A DNA stretch of 64,000 nucleotides, taken from Sediminibacterium goheungense (GTDB lineage: Bacteria; Bacteroidota; Bacteroidia; Chitinophagales; Chitinophagaceae). The stretch is taken from NCBI RefSeq assembly GCF_004361915.1, contig NZ_SNWP01000011.1, forward strand, positions 496,001-560,000, written 5' to 3'. How positions within the stretch are numbered: position 1 is the stretch's first letter; each line of letters begins with the position of its first letter. Below are positions 18,206 to 26,723 of this stretch, piece after piece. The notes beneath the pieces were generated by a model. It saw nothing but the letters and a program-made list of their open reading frames with translations. It made no database searches and was not told the DNA's origin. A program made the position numbers and the translations under genes.

Positions 18206-18296
18206 GAACCAAGAAATAAGGAAATCAAAGATTTCAAAATGGTACACTACTTTCTCTGTTTCATATTCCATATTTCTTATTTCTCGGTTTCAAATC
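18206..18296. repeat. AAATAAGG-family inverted repeat between convergent genes
   Basis: The left arm (GAACCAAGAAATAAGGAAAT, from 18206) pairs with the right arm ATTTCTTATTTCTCGGTTTC (ending at 18296). The right arm contains the last codons and the stop of the convergent CDGSH gene. It may serve as a shared terminator. Confidence 0.65.
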
Positions 18297-18729
18297 CTAC
18301 CTTACGGTGTGTGCCATCGCAGTAGGGTTTGTTGGCAGATTGGCCGCAACGGCAGAGTGCGGTAGTACCCTGTTTGGTTTCTTTGCTTCCGTCACCGTGT
18401 GTGATTACACAATCTGTTGTGATTAAAATCGGTCCATTCTTCTTTATCTCTATATTCAAAATACTTGCCTGCACTGCTGTTTCTATTTCGGCGGTCACCT
18501 CTTTCTCGCCTTCGGCATTCAGATAATAACTCAAGGCGCCACTCGGACATTTTTTTACCTGTTCTATGATGGCTTCTGTGGTGGATGCTTCCATATTAAT
18601 CCAGGGACGTTTCGCAGGATCAAAAACTTCACGCAACTGTGTCCAGCAAATACGGCTATGTATGCAAGTGTCAGGCTTCCAGACAACCGTTACTTCATTA
18701 TTGGTGTATTTGAAGGTGGATTTGGGCAT
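18277..18729 (-). CDS. Fe-S protein: YjdI-type mono-cluster domain plus CDGSH domain
   Basis: A 150-residue protein with two iron-sulfur domains. Residues ~1-75 are a divergent 4Fe-4S mono-cluster domain (YjdI/Fer4_19 type) with cysteines in KPDTCIHSRICW and VKKCPSGAL. The C-terminus has the CDGSH signature: LCRCGQSANKPYCDGTH, where three Cys and one His bind a 2Fe-2S cluster. The linker includes PILITTDCVITHGDG. Such proteins act in electron transfer or redox sensing, with no partner visible here. The final residues FETEK and the stop codon lie within an intergenic repeat arm. Confidence 0.88.
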   Translation of the reverse strand: MPKSTFKYTNNEVTVVWKPDTCIHSRICWTQLREVFDPAKRPWINMEASTTEAIIEQVKKCPSGALSYYLNAEGEKEVTAEIETAVQASILNIEIKKNGPILITTDCVITHGDGSKETKQGTTALCRCGQSANKPYCDGTHRKVGFETEK

Positions 18730-18776
18730 GGGGTAATTTTAAAAGTAAGATACGGATTTATGAAAAGTCAAAAATC

Positions 18777-18816
18777 GAAAATTTGAAAATTTGAAAATTT
18801 GAAAATTTGAAAATTT
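18777..18816. repeat. Tandem GAAAATTT repeat, five units
   Basis: Five perfect 8-bp units of GAAAATTT lie between the CDGSH gene and dnaX. The same words in the opposite orientation occur at 45889-45912. The rest of the gap (18730-18882) shows no gene. Confidence 0.9.
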
Positions 18817-18882
18817 GAAAGAAATTTTGTGAATCTGGGAAGATAAACTTAAAGCCAGTCTTTTTTTGACTTTTTAATTTTA

Positions 18883-20688
18883 TTAATAGTCAATCTCCAG
18901 TTTCAGTCTGTCTTTCAGTTCTTTTACAAGCGGGTATTGTTCTGCGATACGTTCAAATTTTTGTTTGCTGTTCAGGCGCATATGAACCGGGACTTCCTCT
19001 TTTTCAGTGGCATCAACCAATATGTTGAACACAATGGCTCTGTTGTTAAATGCCGTTTGAATAAAGTCGATCAGCATCATTCTTTCCTGCTCTACAAATT
19101 TTTGGGCTGTTAATGCAGGTACACTTACTGTAAAATGGATGTCATCTTCAATCTGAAGACGCGCCATTTTAAAAGTACCTGCAGATGAATGCTTTTGTTG
19201 TTGCTCAAGTTTTATGGCATATTCATTCCAGCAGTGCGTAAGCTTATCTATATTTAATACTTCCGCTTCTTTTACTTCTTCAATAGCATATTGGTCACCT
19301 ACTTTCTCACGCAGAGCGTCTAATAATGATTTTTTAGTGCCGTTATTACCTTGGCTGCTGGCCATGGATGGGCTCACCGTTTTTACCTGCGCTGGAGGAG
19401 GAGGTTTTACAGGGATTGAAGAAACGGGAGGGGGCGTAACGTTTTTTTTCTCCTCAATATATAATTTGGATGGTGGGTTTTCAGGAGTCGTTTTTACCTG
19501 TATGGATGGAACCGATCTGGTACGAAAAGCTATCGGTCCGTCAAGTCGTTTTTTTTTAACAACCTGACCATTGTCCATAGAAAGTTCAATCGCCTGCTGA
19601 AGAAAATTCAGTTTAATGATCGAGAGTTCCACATGCAGGCGTTTGTTCCTTGCCATTTTATACTGGATCTCAGCTTCATTCAGAATATTTAATGCGCTCA
19701 CCAGGTATGACATGCTGATAGCGGCAGCTGTTTGAATATATTTATCCTGCAGCCCTTCTACCACATCCAGTAAAGCAGCAGATTTTGGATCCTTGCAAAC
19801 AAGCAGATTGCGTATAAATTCAGCAAAACCATTCAATACCAGATCGCCCTCAAATCCTTTTCGGTTGATTTCATCAAACAATAACATAGCAGCGGCCATA
19901 TCCTGTTGCTGCAGTGATGATAATAACCTGAAATAATAGTCTTCATCAAGAATATTGAGATGTTCAAGTGTATTCTGATAAGTTACGGTACCATTGGTAA
20001 AACTTACAATTTTATCAAGTATGCTCAACGAATCACGCATACAACCTTCGCTCTTTTGGGCGATTACCTGAAGGGCCGCTTTTTCTGCGTTAATAGCTTC
20101 TTTTTCAACAATTTCCTGAAGGTGTTCTACCGTATCATTATTGGTAATACGCTTAAAATCGAAAATCTGGCATCGGCTCAGGATCGTGGGTAATATTTTA
20201 TGCTTTTCGGTGGTCGCCAGTATAAAAATAGCATAAGAAGGTGGCTCTTCCAGTGTTTTCAGAAAAGCGTTAAAGGCACTGGTACTGAGCATATGTACCT
20301 CATCCACAATATATACTTTGTATTTGCCTGCCTGTGGAGCAAAACGAACCTGCTCAACGAGAGAGCGGATGTCTTCAACTGAGTTATTGCTGGCAGCATC
20401 CAGTTCATGGATATTCAGGGAAGTGCCACTTTCAAAGGAAACACAGCTATTACAAGTGTTACAGGCTTCGCCTTCAGGAGTTGGATTTGTACAATTAATT
20501 GTTTTGGCCAATATGCGGGCACAGGTTGTTTTACCCACACCACGAGGACCACAAAACAAAAAAGCATGTGCCAGTTGATTATTTTTAATGGCATTTTTGA
20601 GTGTGGTAGTGATATGAGACTGCCCTACCACTGTGTTGAAATTCTGTGGTCTGTACTTACGCGCCGAAACAATGAATTTATTATCCAT
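18883..20688 (-). CDS. dnaX: DNA polymerase III subunit gamma/tau
   Basis: A 601-residue clamp-loader subunit. Residues 47-54 are the Walker A motif GPRGVGKT. A zinc module has Cys66, Cys76, Cys79 and Cys82 (GEACNTCNSC). Walker B is VYIVDEVHMLS, followed by the SRC motif in ILATTEKHKILPTILSRCQI. Residues ~370-450 are a Pro- and Lys-rich linker, and the C-terminal domain should contact the polymerase. Such tau-like length is usual for Bacteroidetes. A word-type inverted repeat lies just upstream, and TATCTTTA (minus strand, 20704-20711) is a near-match promoter box. Confidence 0.97.
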   Translation of the reverse strand: MDNKFIVSARKYRPQNFNTVVGQSHITTTLKNAIKNNQLAHAFLFCGPRGVGKTTCARILAKTINCTNPTPEGEACNTCNSCVSFESGTSLNIHELDAASNNSVEDIRSLVEQVRFAPQAGKYKVYIVDEVHMLSTSAFNAFLKTLEEPPSYAIFILATTEKHKILPTILSRCQIFDFKRITNNDTVEHLQEIVEKEAINAEKAALQVIAQKSEGCMRDSLSILDKIVSFTNGTVTYQNTLEHLNILDEDYYFRLLSSLQQQDMAAAMLLFDEINRKGFEGDLVLNGFAEFIRNLLVCKDPKSAALLDVVEGLQDKYIQTAAAISMSYLVSALNILNEAEIQYKMARNKRLHVELSIIKLNFLQQAIELSMDNGQVVKKKRLDGPIAFRTRSVPSIQVKTTPENPPSKLYIEEKKNVTPPPVSSIPVKPPPPAQVKTVSPSMASSQGNNGTKKSLLDALREKVGDQYAIEEVKEAEVLNIDKLTHCWNEYAIKLEQQQKHSSAGTFKMARLQIEDDIHFTVSVPALTAQKFVEQERMMLIDFIQTAFNNRAIVFNILVDATEKEEVPVHMRLNSKQKFERIAEQYPLVKELKDRLKLEIDY

Positions 20689-20711
20689 ATCAGTGGTGCA
20701 ATATAAAGATA

Positions 20712-20806
20712 AGCTGTGAGCTTCGGGTTATGAGCTTCGAGCTTATAGCAGAATGTGCAAAATTATCATTTATACAAATAATCTCATAGCTCTCAGCTCA
20801 AAGCTA
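20712..20806. repeat. GAGCTATGAGC-family inverted repeat, copy 1
   Basis: The arm around 20712-20749 (AGCTGTGAGCTTCGGGTTAT) pairs with 20783-20806 (CTCATAGCTCTCAGCTCAAA), about 18 of 23 positions. It lies between dnaX and the GNAT-like gene and includes the latter's stop codon. Confidence 0.7.
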
Positions 20807-21976
20807 TTTATACTCCATTTCCGGATGCCTTTCAAAGCCCTTAGTTCTATCGAAGAGATAGCGGAAAGTAACCATCCGGCGACTTTGTACTCCGCCCAGG
20901 CTTTTGTAGATATTAAGCATTTTGGGGTTCCAGTCGCCGGCCCAGCCCATTTCGTATTCATAATACCATCCTCTATTCTGAATCAGCAGGGCACATTCAT
21001 TAATCATAAAGCTGTCGATACCCAATGCCTGGTATTTCGGTACTACGCCAAATGCAAGACCTGTAAGACGCTTACAGGCACCTGTTTTTTTCATCCATAA
21101 AAGATGAAGCTTTTGCCAGAGGCCGAATTTGCCGTTAAAATGTTTGAAGTACTGATTGATATCGGGGATATTAATGAACATGGCAATGGGTTCTTCCTTA
21201 TAATAGGCAAACCAAACAACCCTTTCGTCCATGATGGGTTTCATGGTGTTGAACAATTTGATAACCTGTTCTTTCGTAATCTCTTTGTTCTCCCCATGCT
21301 GGGCCCATGCGGCATTATAAACAGTAGCAAAATCACCTGCATATTTTTCCAGCTCCGATAATTTAGCATGTCTTGCTTCATAACCGGGTTTGGCTTTAAA
21401 CTTCGCATGCCGTTCAGCAAACCGGGGTGGCAAAGGATCGTCTACTTTCATGGAATAGTAATACTGATTATAGTAGTTCTGGAAGCCGTAATTCGTAAAT
21501 AAGGCTTCATAATAATCAGGGTTAAACGACATGCCGTACATCGGCTCTCTGTCAAATCCTTCCACCATCAGCCCCCACCATTTATCACGGTCACCATAAT
21601 TAATCGGGCCATCCATGGCTTCCATTCCCTGTTCAGTCAGCCATTGCCTGGCTGTATCAAATAAGAGATTGGCAGTAGCCTGATCATTGATGCAATCAAA
21701 AAAACCAATACCACCGGTTGCAAAATCAGTTCCCTTATTAATGTATTTACTACTGGTAAAAGCAGCAATTCTACCAACAGTTTCGCCTTCATCAGTGGTT
21801 ACGATCCATCGCTTGGCAGTTCCATATTTAAACTGTTTGTTTTTTTCAGGATTGAATACATCATTTACTTCATTGTCTAATGGGCGTATATAAGACGGAT
21901 TGTGGCGGTTGAGTGCCGCACTTACTTCCAGAAACGATGTGGTGGTTGCGCTATCAGTAACCTCAATCAAATGCAT
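20804..21976 (-). CDS. GNAT-like acyltransferase-fold protein, YghO-like
   Basis: A 390-residue protein. The N-terminal part (FLEVSAALNRHNPSYIRPLD, ETVGRIAAFTS, GGIGFFDCINDQATANLLFD) and the C-terminal part (TGLAFGVVPKYQALGIDSFM, EYEMGWAGDWNPKMLNIYKS) resemble large single-chain GNAT-fold proteins with two acetyltransferase-like lobes. EMGWAGDWNPKML matches the conserved end of proteins annotated as YghO or 'GNAT family'. No substrate is known. It lies between dnaX and the L,D-transpeptidase on the same strand, and TACATTTG upstream is a good promoter box. Confidence 0.75.
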   Translation of the reverse strand: MHLIEVTDSATTTSFLEVSAALNRHNPSYIRPLDNEVNDVFNPEKNKQFKYGTAKRWIVTTDEGETVGRIAAFTSSKYINKGTDFATGGIGFFDCINDQATANLLFDTARQWLTEQGMEAMDGPINYGDRDKWWGLMVEGFDREPMYGMSFNPDYYEALFTNYGFQNYYNQYYYSMKVDDPLPPRFAERHAKFKAKPGYEARHAKLSELEKYAGDFATVYNAAWAQHGENKEITKEQVIKLFNTMKPIMDERVVWFAYYKEEPIAMFINIPDINQYFKHFNGKFGLWQKLHLLWMKKTGACKRLTGLAFGVVPKYQALGIDSFMINECALLIQNRGWYYEYEMGWAGDWNPKMLNIYKSLGGVQSRRMVTFRYLFDRTKGFERHPEMEYK

Positions 21977-21992
21977 GGTCAGGCTGTTTGTA

Positions 21993-22000
21993 CAAATGTA
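21993..22000 (-). promoter_or_regulatory. -7 promoter box upstream of the GNAT-like gene
   Basis: On the minus strand the sequence is TACATTTG, an exact TAnnTTTG match ending 16 nt before the ATG. No clear -33 element was found. Confidence 0.38.
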
Positions 22001-22048
22001 AGAAAGTCCGTCCTTCCTCGATAAGTCGATGTTAGAATGATGGGGTAC

Positions 22049-22137
22049 CGAAAGTCCGCAAGTCGGGAAGTTCGAAAGAAGAGTTACAATCTGACAAAGT
22101 TCTCTCGGACTTTCGGTCTTCCTGACTTTCCGACTTT
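22049..22137. repeat. AAGTCCG/AAGTCGG word-type inverted repeat
   Basis: The left half (CGAAAGTCCGCAAGTCGGGA) and the right half (CGGACTTTCGGTCTTCCTGA) are inversely related. The right side reaches the stop codon of the L,D-transpeptidase gene at 22136. Confidence 0.65.
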
Positions 22138-23725
22138 ATCTAAATAATTTTACGGCCATTTTCTCATCGTGTTTATAGATATCTTTTCTGAAATTCAGCT
22201 GCCCGTTCTGATCCACCCAGGCAGTGAAATAAACGATGAAAACAGGGATGGATTTTTTCAGAGGCACCCATTTTTCTTTTTTCAGGTGCATGGCGCTGTC
22301 TATTTTTTGGGAAGTCCAGCTGCTATCGGTTCTCAAAAGATATTGGGCCAGTTTTTTAGGTTCGCCTACACGGATACAACCATGACTGAAACTTCTGCTG
22401 CTTTGTGAAAAAAGATTCCGATTGGGTGTATCGTGAAAATAAATGTTGTAATTATTTGGGAAAAGAAATTTTACAAGTCCAAGTGAATTAGCTCCTCCTG
22501 GGTTTTGTCTGATAACAGGAACGGTACCAGACTTTACAATTTCCATATTATGTTTTGCAAGATAATTGGGATTCTTTTTAATACCGGGTAATATTTCGCC
22601 ACGAACAATGCTTTCTGGAACGTTCCAATATGGACTGAATACGATGTATTGCAATTTGTCGTTAAAAATAACAGTACTGTTGGCAGATGTGCCCACAATG
22701 ACATTGATATTAAACTGAAGTTTACCACTATCATAAACATGCATCATAAATTCAGGAATGTTGACCAGAATATAGTTGGTGTCTTTTTCTGGCGGCATCC
22801 AGCGTAGTCGTTCAAGATTTATCAGTATCTGACGCAGACGTTGTTTCATAGGAACATTTAATTCTGCAATCATTTTATTGCCAATAATGCCATCTACGGT
22901 AAGCCCCATTCTTTGCTGGTATTTTTTGGTGGCCAATACAAGGGTTGTGTCAAAGGTAGGAGAGCCGTCGTTAGAAGAAAGATCGCCTAATAATTCAAGG
23001 TGTTTTTTTATAGTCACGATTACCTCGGCCGAGTCTCCTTTTCTCAGAGATTTCGGTAGAGCCGGGATGGAATCGAAGCCGGTCTCCTTGCTGAGCCGGC
23101 TATATTTTTGCACGAATTCCTGTAAGCGTCTATACTGGCTATTCTGTGGGGCATAGGCTTCGGCAGACTTATATAGTATGGCAGAATCCAGTAAAGCGTG
23201 CACATCTATTTTTTTTCTGGGAATAAACCATCCAAGTTCAGATGCATCAATATCGCTTCCTTTATACACTTTGGCGGCATATTGAAAAAATTGTCCGGTT
23301 AACAAAAGTTCTGTTTCCAATACCTGAGATTCAGCAGGTTTTCTCTTTGGGTTGTTTTGCTGAATGCTTTGTAACAATGAATCGAGTAAAGGATTATAAA
23401 TACTACTGTCCGAAAAACTGGTAATATAATTTTGTTGAAGATTATTGAAATTGAGCGCCTGTTCTGCTAACCCTGTTGAATCGAACCACGCATAGGCATA
23501 ATTTCGGTCTTTATAAAAATCATGAAATTGCGCTGTGAAATTTTCATATTGAGAATGGTTCTTCAGGAAAGCAGATAGTCTGGTACTATCAAAAAAAAGA
23601 TTATTGAATGAGGTAACAGCAGTTATGCTTGTGTCACGGATTACTGGTTTTCTGCTTTTGCCATTTTTGCAGGAAGCATATAGTAGTGCCAGGCATATAG
23701 AAGAAATAATCAGCGCTTTACTCAT
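22136..23725 (-). CDS. L,D-transpeptidase, YcbB-like, predicted lipoprotein
   Basis: A 529-residue protein starting at ATG 23725. The N-terminus (MSKALIISSICLALLYASC) has a lipobox-like LYASC, so it is probably a lipoprotein; an ATG-less extension upstream is rejected. Central residues YQQRMGLTVDGIIGNKMIAE form a peptidoglycan-binding domain. The catalytic YkuD domain carries IYFHDTPNRNLFSQSSRSFS followed by HGCIRV, with the nucleophile Cys. Such enzymes make 3-3 or lipoprotein crosslinks in peptidoglycan. The adjoining genes (rsmE, dnaB) are functionally unrelated. Confidence 0.93.
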   Translation of the reverse strand: MSKALIISSICLALLYASCKNGKSRKPVIRDTSITAVTSFNNLFFDSTRLSAFLKNHSQYENFTAQFHDFYKDRNYAYAWFDSTGLAEQALNFNNLQQNYITSFSDSSIYNPLLDSLLQSIQQNNPKRKPAESQVLETELLLTGQFFQYAAKVYKGSDIDASELGWFIPRKKIDVHALLDSAILYKSAEAYAPQNSQYRRLQEFVQKYSRLSKETGFDSIPALPKSLRKGDSAEVIVTIKKHLELLGDLSSNDGSPTFDTTLVLATKKYQQRMGLTVDGIIGNKMIAELNVPMKQRLRQILINLERLRWMPPEKDTNYILVNIPEFMMHVYDSGKLQFNINVIVGTSANSTVIFNDKLQYIVFSPYWNVPESIVRGEILPGIKKNPNYLAKHNMEIVKSGTVPVIRQNPGGANSLGLVKFLFPNNYNIYFHDTPNRNLFSQSSRSFSHGCIRVGEPKKLAQYLLRTDSSWTSQKIDSAMHLKKEKWVPLKKSIPVFIVYFTAWVDQNGQLNFRKDIYKHDEKMAVKLFR

Positions 23726-23823
23726 GTTATGAATATACGAAAGAGGTGGGATAAAAAATACCACTGTGGTTGCAGAAAAAACAGAAATATTTGTACTCTT
23801 TTATGTCTTCAGTGGTATTCTGA

Positions 23824-24522
23824 TCATATTGAAAGAAGTGTGGCCCCAACAATTCCAGCAGTCTCTGTTCTTAACCTGGTATTGCCTAATGAAACGGGCT
23901 CAAAACGGTTATCAAGGGCCGATGCAATTTCCTGAGAAGTGAAATCACCTTCCGGGCCAATTAAAAGGAGGCAGCTGTTTTCAGTTTTGATATCAGCTAA
24001 TGATGTTTTTCGGTTTTCCTCGCAATGTGCAATCAGTTTTTGTGTTTGCATGGCACCTGATACACATGTAGCGAATTTTATGGGTTTATGTAAAACGGGT
24101 AGCCAACTCTGTTGGCTTTGTAACATGGCGGCAATCAGGATCTGCTGCATACGATCGGAACGAAACCGATGGTGTTCGGTTCTTGAGCAGATAAGGGGTA
24201 TGATTTCTGAAACACCAATTTCAGTTGCTTTTTCCAGGAACCATTCAAAACGACTGGCATTTTTCAACAATGAAATGGCAATACTGATCTTTTTTTCAGG
24301 TACGGGAACAATGGTTTCTTTTTCAATAATAACAGTGCAATGTCTTTTATCTTCCTGTGCAATACTTGCGGTGTACAAGCTGCCTTTTCCATTGGTAAGT
24401 TCAAGCGCTTCTCCCGATTTCATTCTCAATACCTGAATGCAATGCTTGCTTGTTTCCTCACTCAGCTGGAAATGGCTGGAAGTAAAAGATACTGATGGTT
24501 CAAAGAAATAAGGTAACGGCAT
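23824..24522 (-). CDS. rsmE: 16S rRNA (uracil-1498-N3)-methyltransferase
   Basis: A 232-residue SPOUT-class methyltransferase that modifies U1498 of 16S rRNA using S-adenosylmethionine. The N-terminal PUA-like domain includes HCIQVLRMKSGEALELTNGK. The C-terminal knot shows KATEIGVSEIIPLICSRTEH, LLIGPEGDFTSQEI and the closing LGNTRLRTETAGIVGATLL, which is the RsmE signature. Length is normal. The gene lies 98 bp upstream of the L,D-transpeptidase and downstream of dnaB, all on the minus strand. Confidence 0.96.
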   Translation of the reverse strand: MPLPYFFEPSVSFTSSHFQLSEETSKHCIQVLRMKSGEALELTNGKGSLYTASIAQEDKRHCTVIIEKETIVPVPEKKISIAISLLKNASRFEWFLEKATEIGVSEIIPLICSRTEHHRFRSDRMQQILIAAMLQSQQSWLPVLHKPIKFATCVSGAMQTQKLIAHCEENRKTSLADIKTENSCLLLIGPEGDFTSQEIASALDNRFEPVSLGNTRLRTETAGIVGATLLSI

Positions 24523-24599
24523 AGTTCTACAAATACTTTCTTATTACTGATTTCCCTTGGGTAATCCTTCGGTAAACTCAGGAGAGCACTCAGGGCAAG

Positions 24600-24618
24600 C
24601 TTATTCCTTATTTCTTAT
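24600..24618. repeat. AAATAAGGAATA word repeat after dnaB
   Basis: TTATTCCTTATTTCTTATTT lies directly beside the dnaB stop codon. No full second arm is evident, though ACTTTCTTATTACTGA upstream is weakly related. Confidence 0.45.
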
Positions 24619-26202
24619 TTAAAATGGCGCGTCATTATCCGTGTCAAATCCTTCATCAAAATCGCCGCCATTCATTTTACTGCCTTTCTGTATAAAAAGT
24701 TTGCCACCATCATCGGCTGCCGAACCACCACCCGTTGGTAATGTGCCAGGTGCGATGGGCTTCCAGCTACCACCGCCAAAACCACTACCATCACTTTCCC
24801 ATTCTTCAAATTTCTGAATTTCGAGTTTGGCCCGCAGCTTCACTGTTTCAAGAGAACCGTTACGGTGTTTGGCAATTCGTATATGGGTTTCGCCATGAGT
24901 ACTTTCTCCCATTTCATTGTTCATTACCTCATAGTATTCCGGACGGTAAATGAACATAACCATATCAGCATCCTGTTCAATGGCACCCGATTCACGAAGG
25001 TCACTCAACTGTGGCATTTTACTTTCCTTACGTGTTTCCACCGCACGACTCAACTGGCTCAGTGCAATTATGGGAATGCCCAATTCTTTGGCAAGTGCTT
25101 TGAGGTTTCTTGAGATATTACTGATTTCCTGTTCACGGTTGTTGTTACGATCACCGCTACCACTCATTAACTGCAGGTAGTCGATGATGATGATGCCTAC
25201 ATTGTGTTTATTTACCAGACGACGTGCTTTGGCCCTGAATTCAAAAATGTTCAATGCGGCAGTATCATCAATATAAATAGGAGCTGTTTCTAATTTTTTG
25301 ATACCCTTGCTGTGGAGTTGCTGGTACTCATAATCTTCCAGTTTTCCTCGGCTGATTTTTTCCATCTTAATCTCACTCTCTGCACTCAGTATACGCTGTA
25401 CCAGCTGTGCGGCACTCATTTCAAGTGAGAAGAAACCAACAGGAATAGGTTTGGTTGGGTGAAGAGCTGCGTTACGGGCCAGATTTAATGCAAAAGCGGT
25501 TTTACCTACAGACGGACGTGCTGCCAGGATAATAAGATCTGTGGGCTGCCATCCGTATGTAATACGGTCGAGTGTAGCAAAACCACTGGGTACACCCGAA
25601 ATATCTTCTGTTTTGGTACGTAATTCATCAATACGGTTAATCGTTTTGGCAAGTACGTTTCCGATATCTTCAAAATTCTTTTTGAGGTAATTGTTGGTGA
25701 TGTTAAACATCTTGGTCTCACTGTCATCCAGTAAGTCGAATACATCGGTACTGTCTTCATAGGCATCACCAATAATTTCACCGCTGATGCGGATAAGCTC
25801 TCGCTGAATAAATTTTTGCAACACGATACGGGCATGTGCATCAATATTTGCGGTAGAAACTACAGCATTGGTGAGTTTGGTAACATAATATGGACCACCT
25901 ACCAGGTCTAATTGCTCACGCATTTTCAATTCTTCAACCACAGTAAGGATATCGATGGGCATACTTTTCTGCTGAAGTCCCTGCATGGCCCTGAAGATGA
26001 GCTGGTGTGCTTCAACATAGAAGCACTCCGGCTTTACAATTTCCGTAACGGTATCAAATGCACTTTTTTCCAGCATGATGGCACCCAGTACAGCTTCTTC
26101 CAGTTCTTTGGCCTGAGGAGGTACTTTGCCATACACCATGGTGCTGAGATCGATGGCGGGTTTTCTTCTTTTTCGGTCTTTATTCAGGCTGGTCAGATCC
26201 AT
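24619..26202 (-). CDS. dnaB: Replicative DNA helicase DnaB
   Basis: A 527-residue hexameric helicase. The N-terminal domain opens PPQAKELEEAVLGAIMLEKS. The RecA-like core has Walker A ARPSVGKTAFALNLARNAA (~residue 230), Walker B IGIIIIDYLQLMSG, the H4-type GIPIIALSQLSRAVETR and the arginine finger stretch FIYRPEYYEVMN. Length is slightly above the family norm because of a Gly-rich tail that ends in the acidic tip TDNDAPF, which resembles the SSB C-terminal peptide. A 521-bp gene-free region with DnaA-box-like sites lies upstream. Confidence 0.97.
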   Translation of the reverse strand: MDLTSLNKDRKRRKPAIDLSTMVYGKVPPQAKELEEAVLGAIMLEKSAFDTVTEIVKPECFYVEAHQLIFRAMQGLQQKSMPIDILTVVEELKMREQLDLVGGPYYVTKLTNAVVSTANIDAHARIVLQKFIQRELIRISGEIIGDAYEDSTDVFDLLDDSETKMFNITNNYLKKNFEDIGNVLAKTINRIDELRTKTEDISGVPSGFATLDRITYGWQPTDLIILAARPSVGKTAFALNLARNAALHPTKPIPVGFFSLEMSAAQLVQRILSAESEIKMEKISRGKLEDYEYQQLHSKGIKKLETAPIYIDDTAALNIFEFRAKARRLVNKHNVGIIIIDYLQLMSGSGDRNNNREQEISNISRNLKALAKELGIPIIALSQLSRAVETRKESKMPQLSDLRESGAIEQDADMVMFIYRPEYYEVMNNEMGESTHGETHIRIAKHRNGSLETVKLRAKLEIQKFEEWESDGSGFGGGSWKPIAPGTLPTGGGSAADDGGKLFIQKGSKMNGGDFDEGFDTDNDAPF

Positions 26203-26723
26203 CTTTGTAGCAATTCTTTAATTGGTTGTTAGTAAGAACCTATCCGTATCCTCAGTGGCTGTTCCATGTTACGGAATTGTTACCTCGGCAGTTAGGGGGA
26301 GCGAATATGGGTTAGAATTTTTTCATCTTAAAATTTTTCTTTGCCATTTTTCATCCACAGCTATTCACAGTTCCACGCAGGTTATTCACTGCTCTATTCA
26401 CACAAATTACAAAGCTTATCCCCGAAATTCAAAAGTTTTCCGCCACTTAGCACGGGAAATCCACAAACCTGTGTGCAGAAAGAAATTTTAGAAAAAGAGG
26501 GGTAGGGAGGGAGAAAAAACGTAATTGGGGAAAGCTGCGAGTGGTGAGCTTTGAGCCATGAGCTAACTTGATTTATGTGTAATAAAGTCTGGAAACCTTA
26601 TGTACTGGGCATTTGAAAACCTGATTTCTTTGCTCATAGCTCATAGCTCACTGCTCACGGCGCAAAGCATGGGCTTTGCCGCTTATTATCCTTACTTTTA
26701 CGCCCCGAAAAGAGCAATCGAAT
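26203..26723. other. Gene-free divergent region between dnaB and pheT; candidate origin or DnaA-binding region
   Basis: This 521-bp gap contains no convincing gene. It holds an AT-rich stretch (26311-26350), a cluster of DnaA-box-like 9-mers on one strand (TCATCCACA at 26351, CTATTCACA at 26361, TTATTCACT at 26382, CTATTCACA at 26394, weaker TTATCCCCG at 26416 and AAATCCACA at 26457), a purine-rich run and a GAGCTATGAGC-type inverted repeat. Four sites are one mismatch from TTATNCACA. Their spacings (10, 21, 12, 22, 41) are near multiples of a helical turn. It could be oriC or a DnaA-controlled promoter region. This is inference. Confidence 0.4.
26533..26668. repeat. GAGCTATGAGC-family inverted repeat, copy 2
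   Basis: The arm 26533-26564 (GTGGTGAGCTTTGAGCCATG) pairs imperfectly with 26632-26668 (GCTCATAGCTCATAGCTCAC). It ends 56 bp before the pheT start. Confidence 0.65.

Noticed and set aside
18777..18816. Tandem GAAAATTT as a CRISPR array
   Set aside because: The units are 8 bp with no spacers and no cas genes are near.
26222..26491. Open frame of 89 codons in the dnaB-pheT gap
   Set aside because: Its translation shows no family likeness and it lies over the DnaA-box-like cluster, so it is probably chance.
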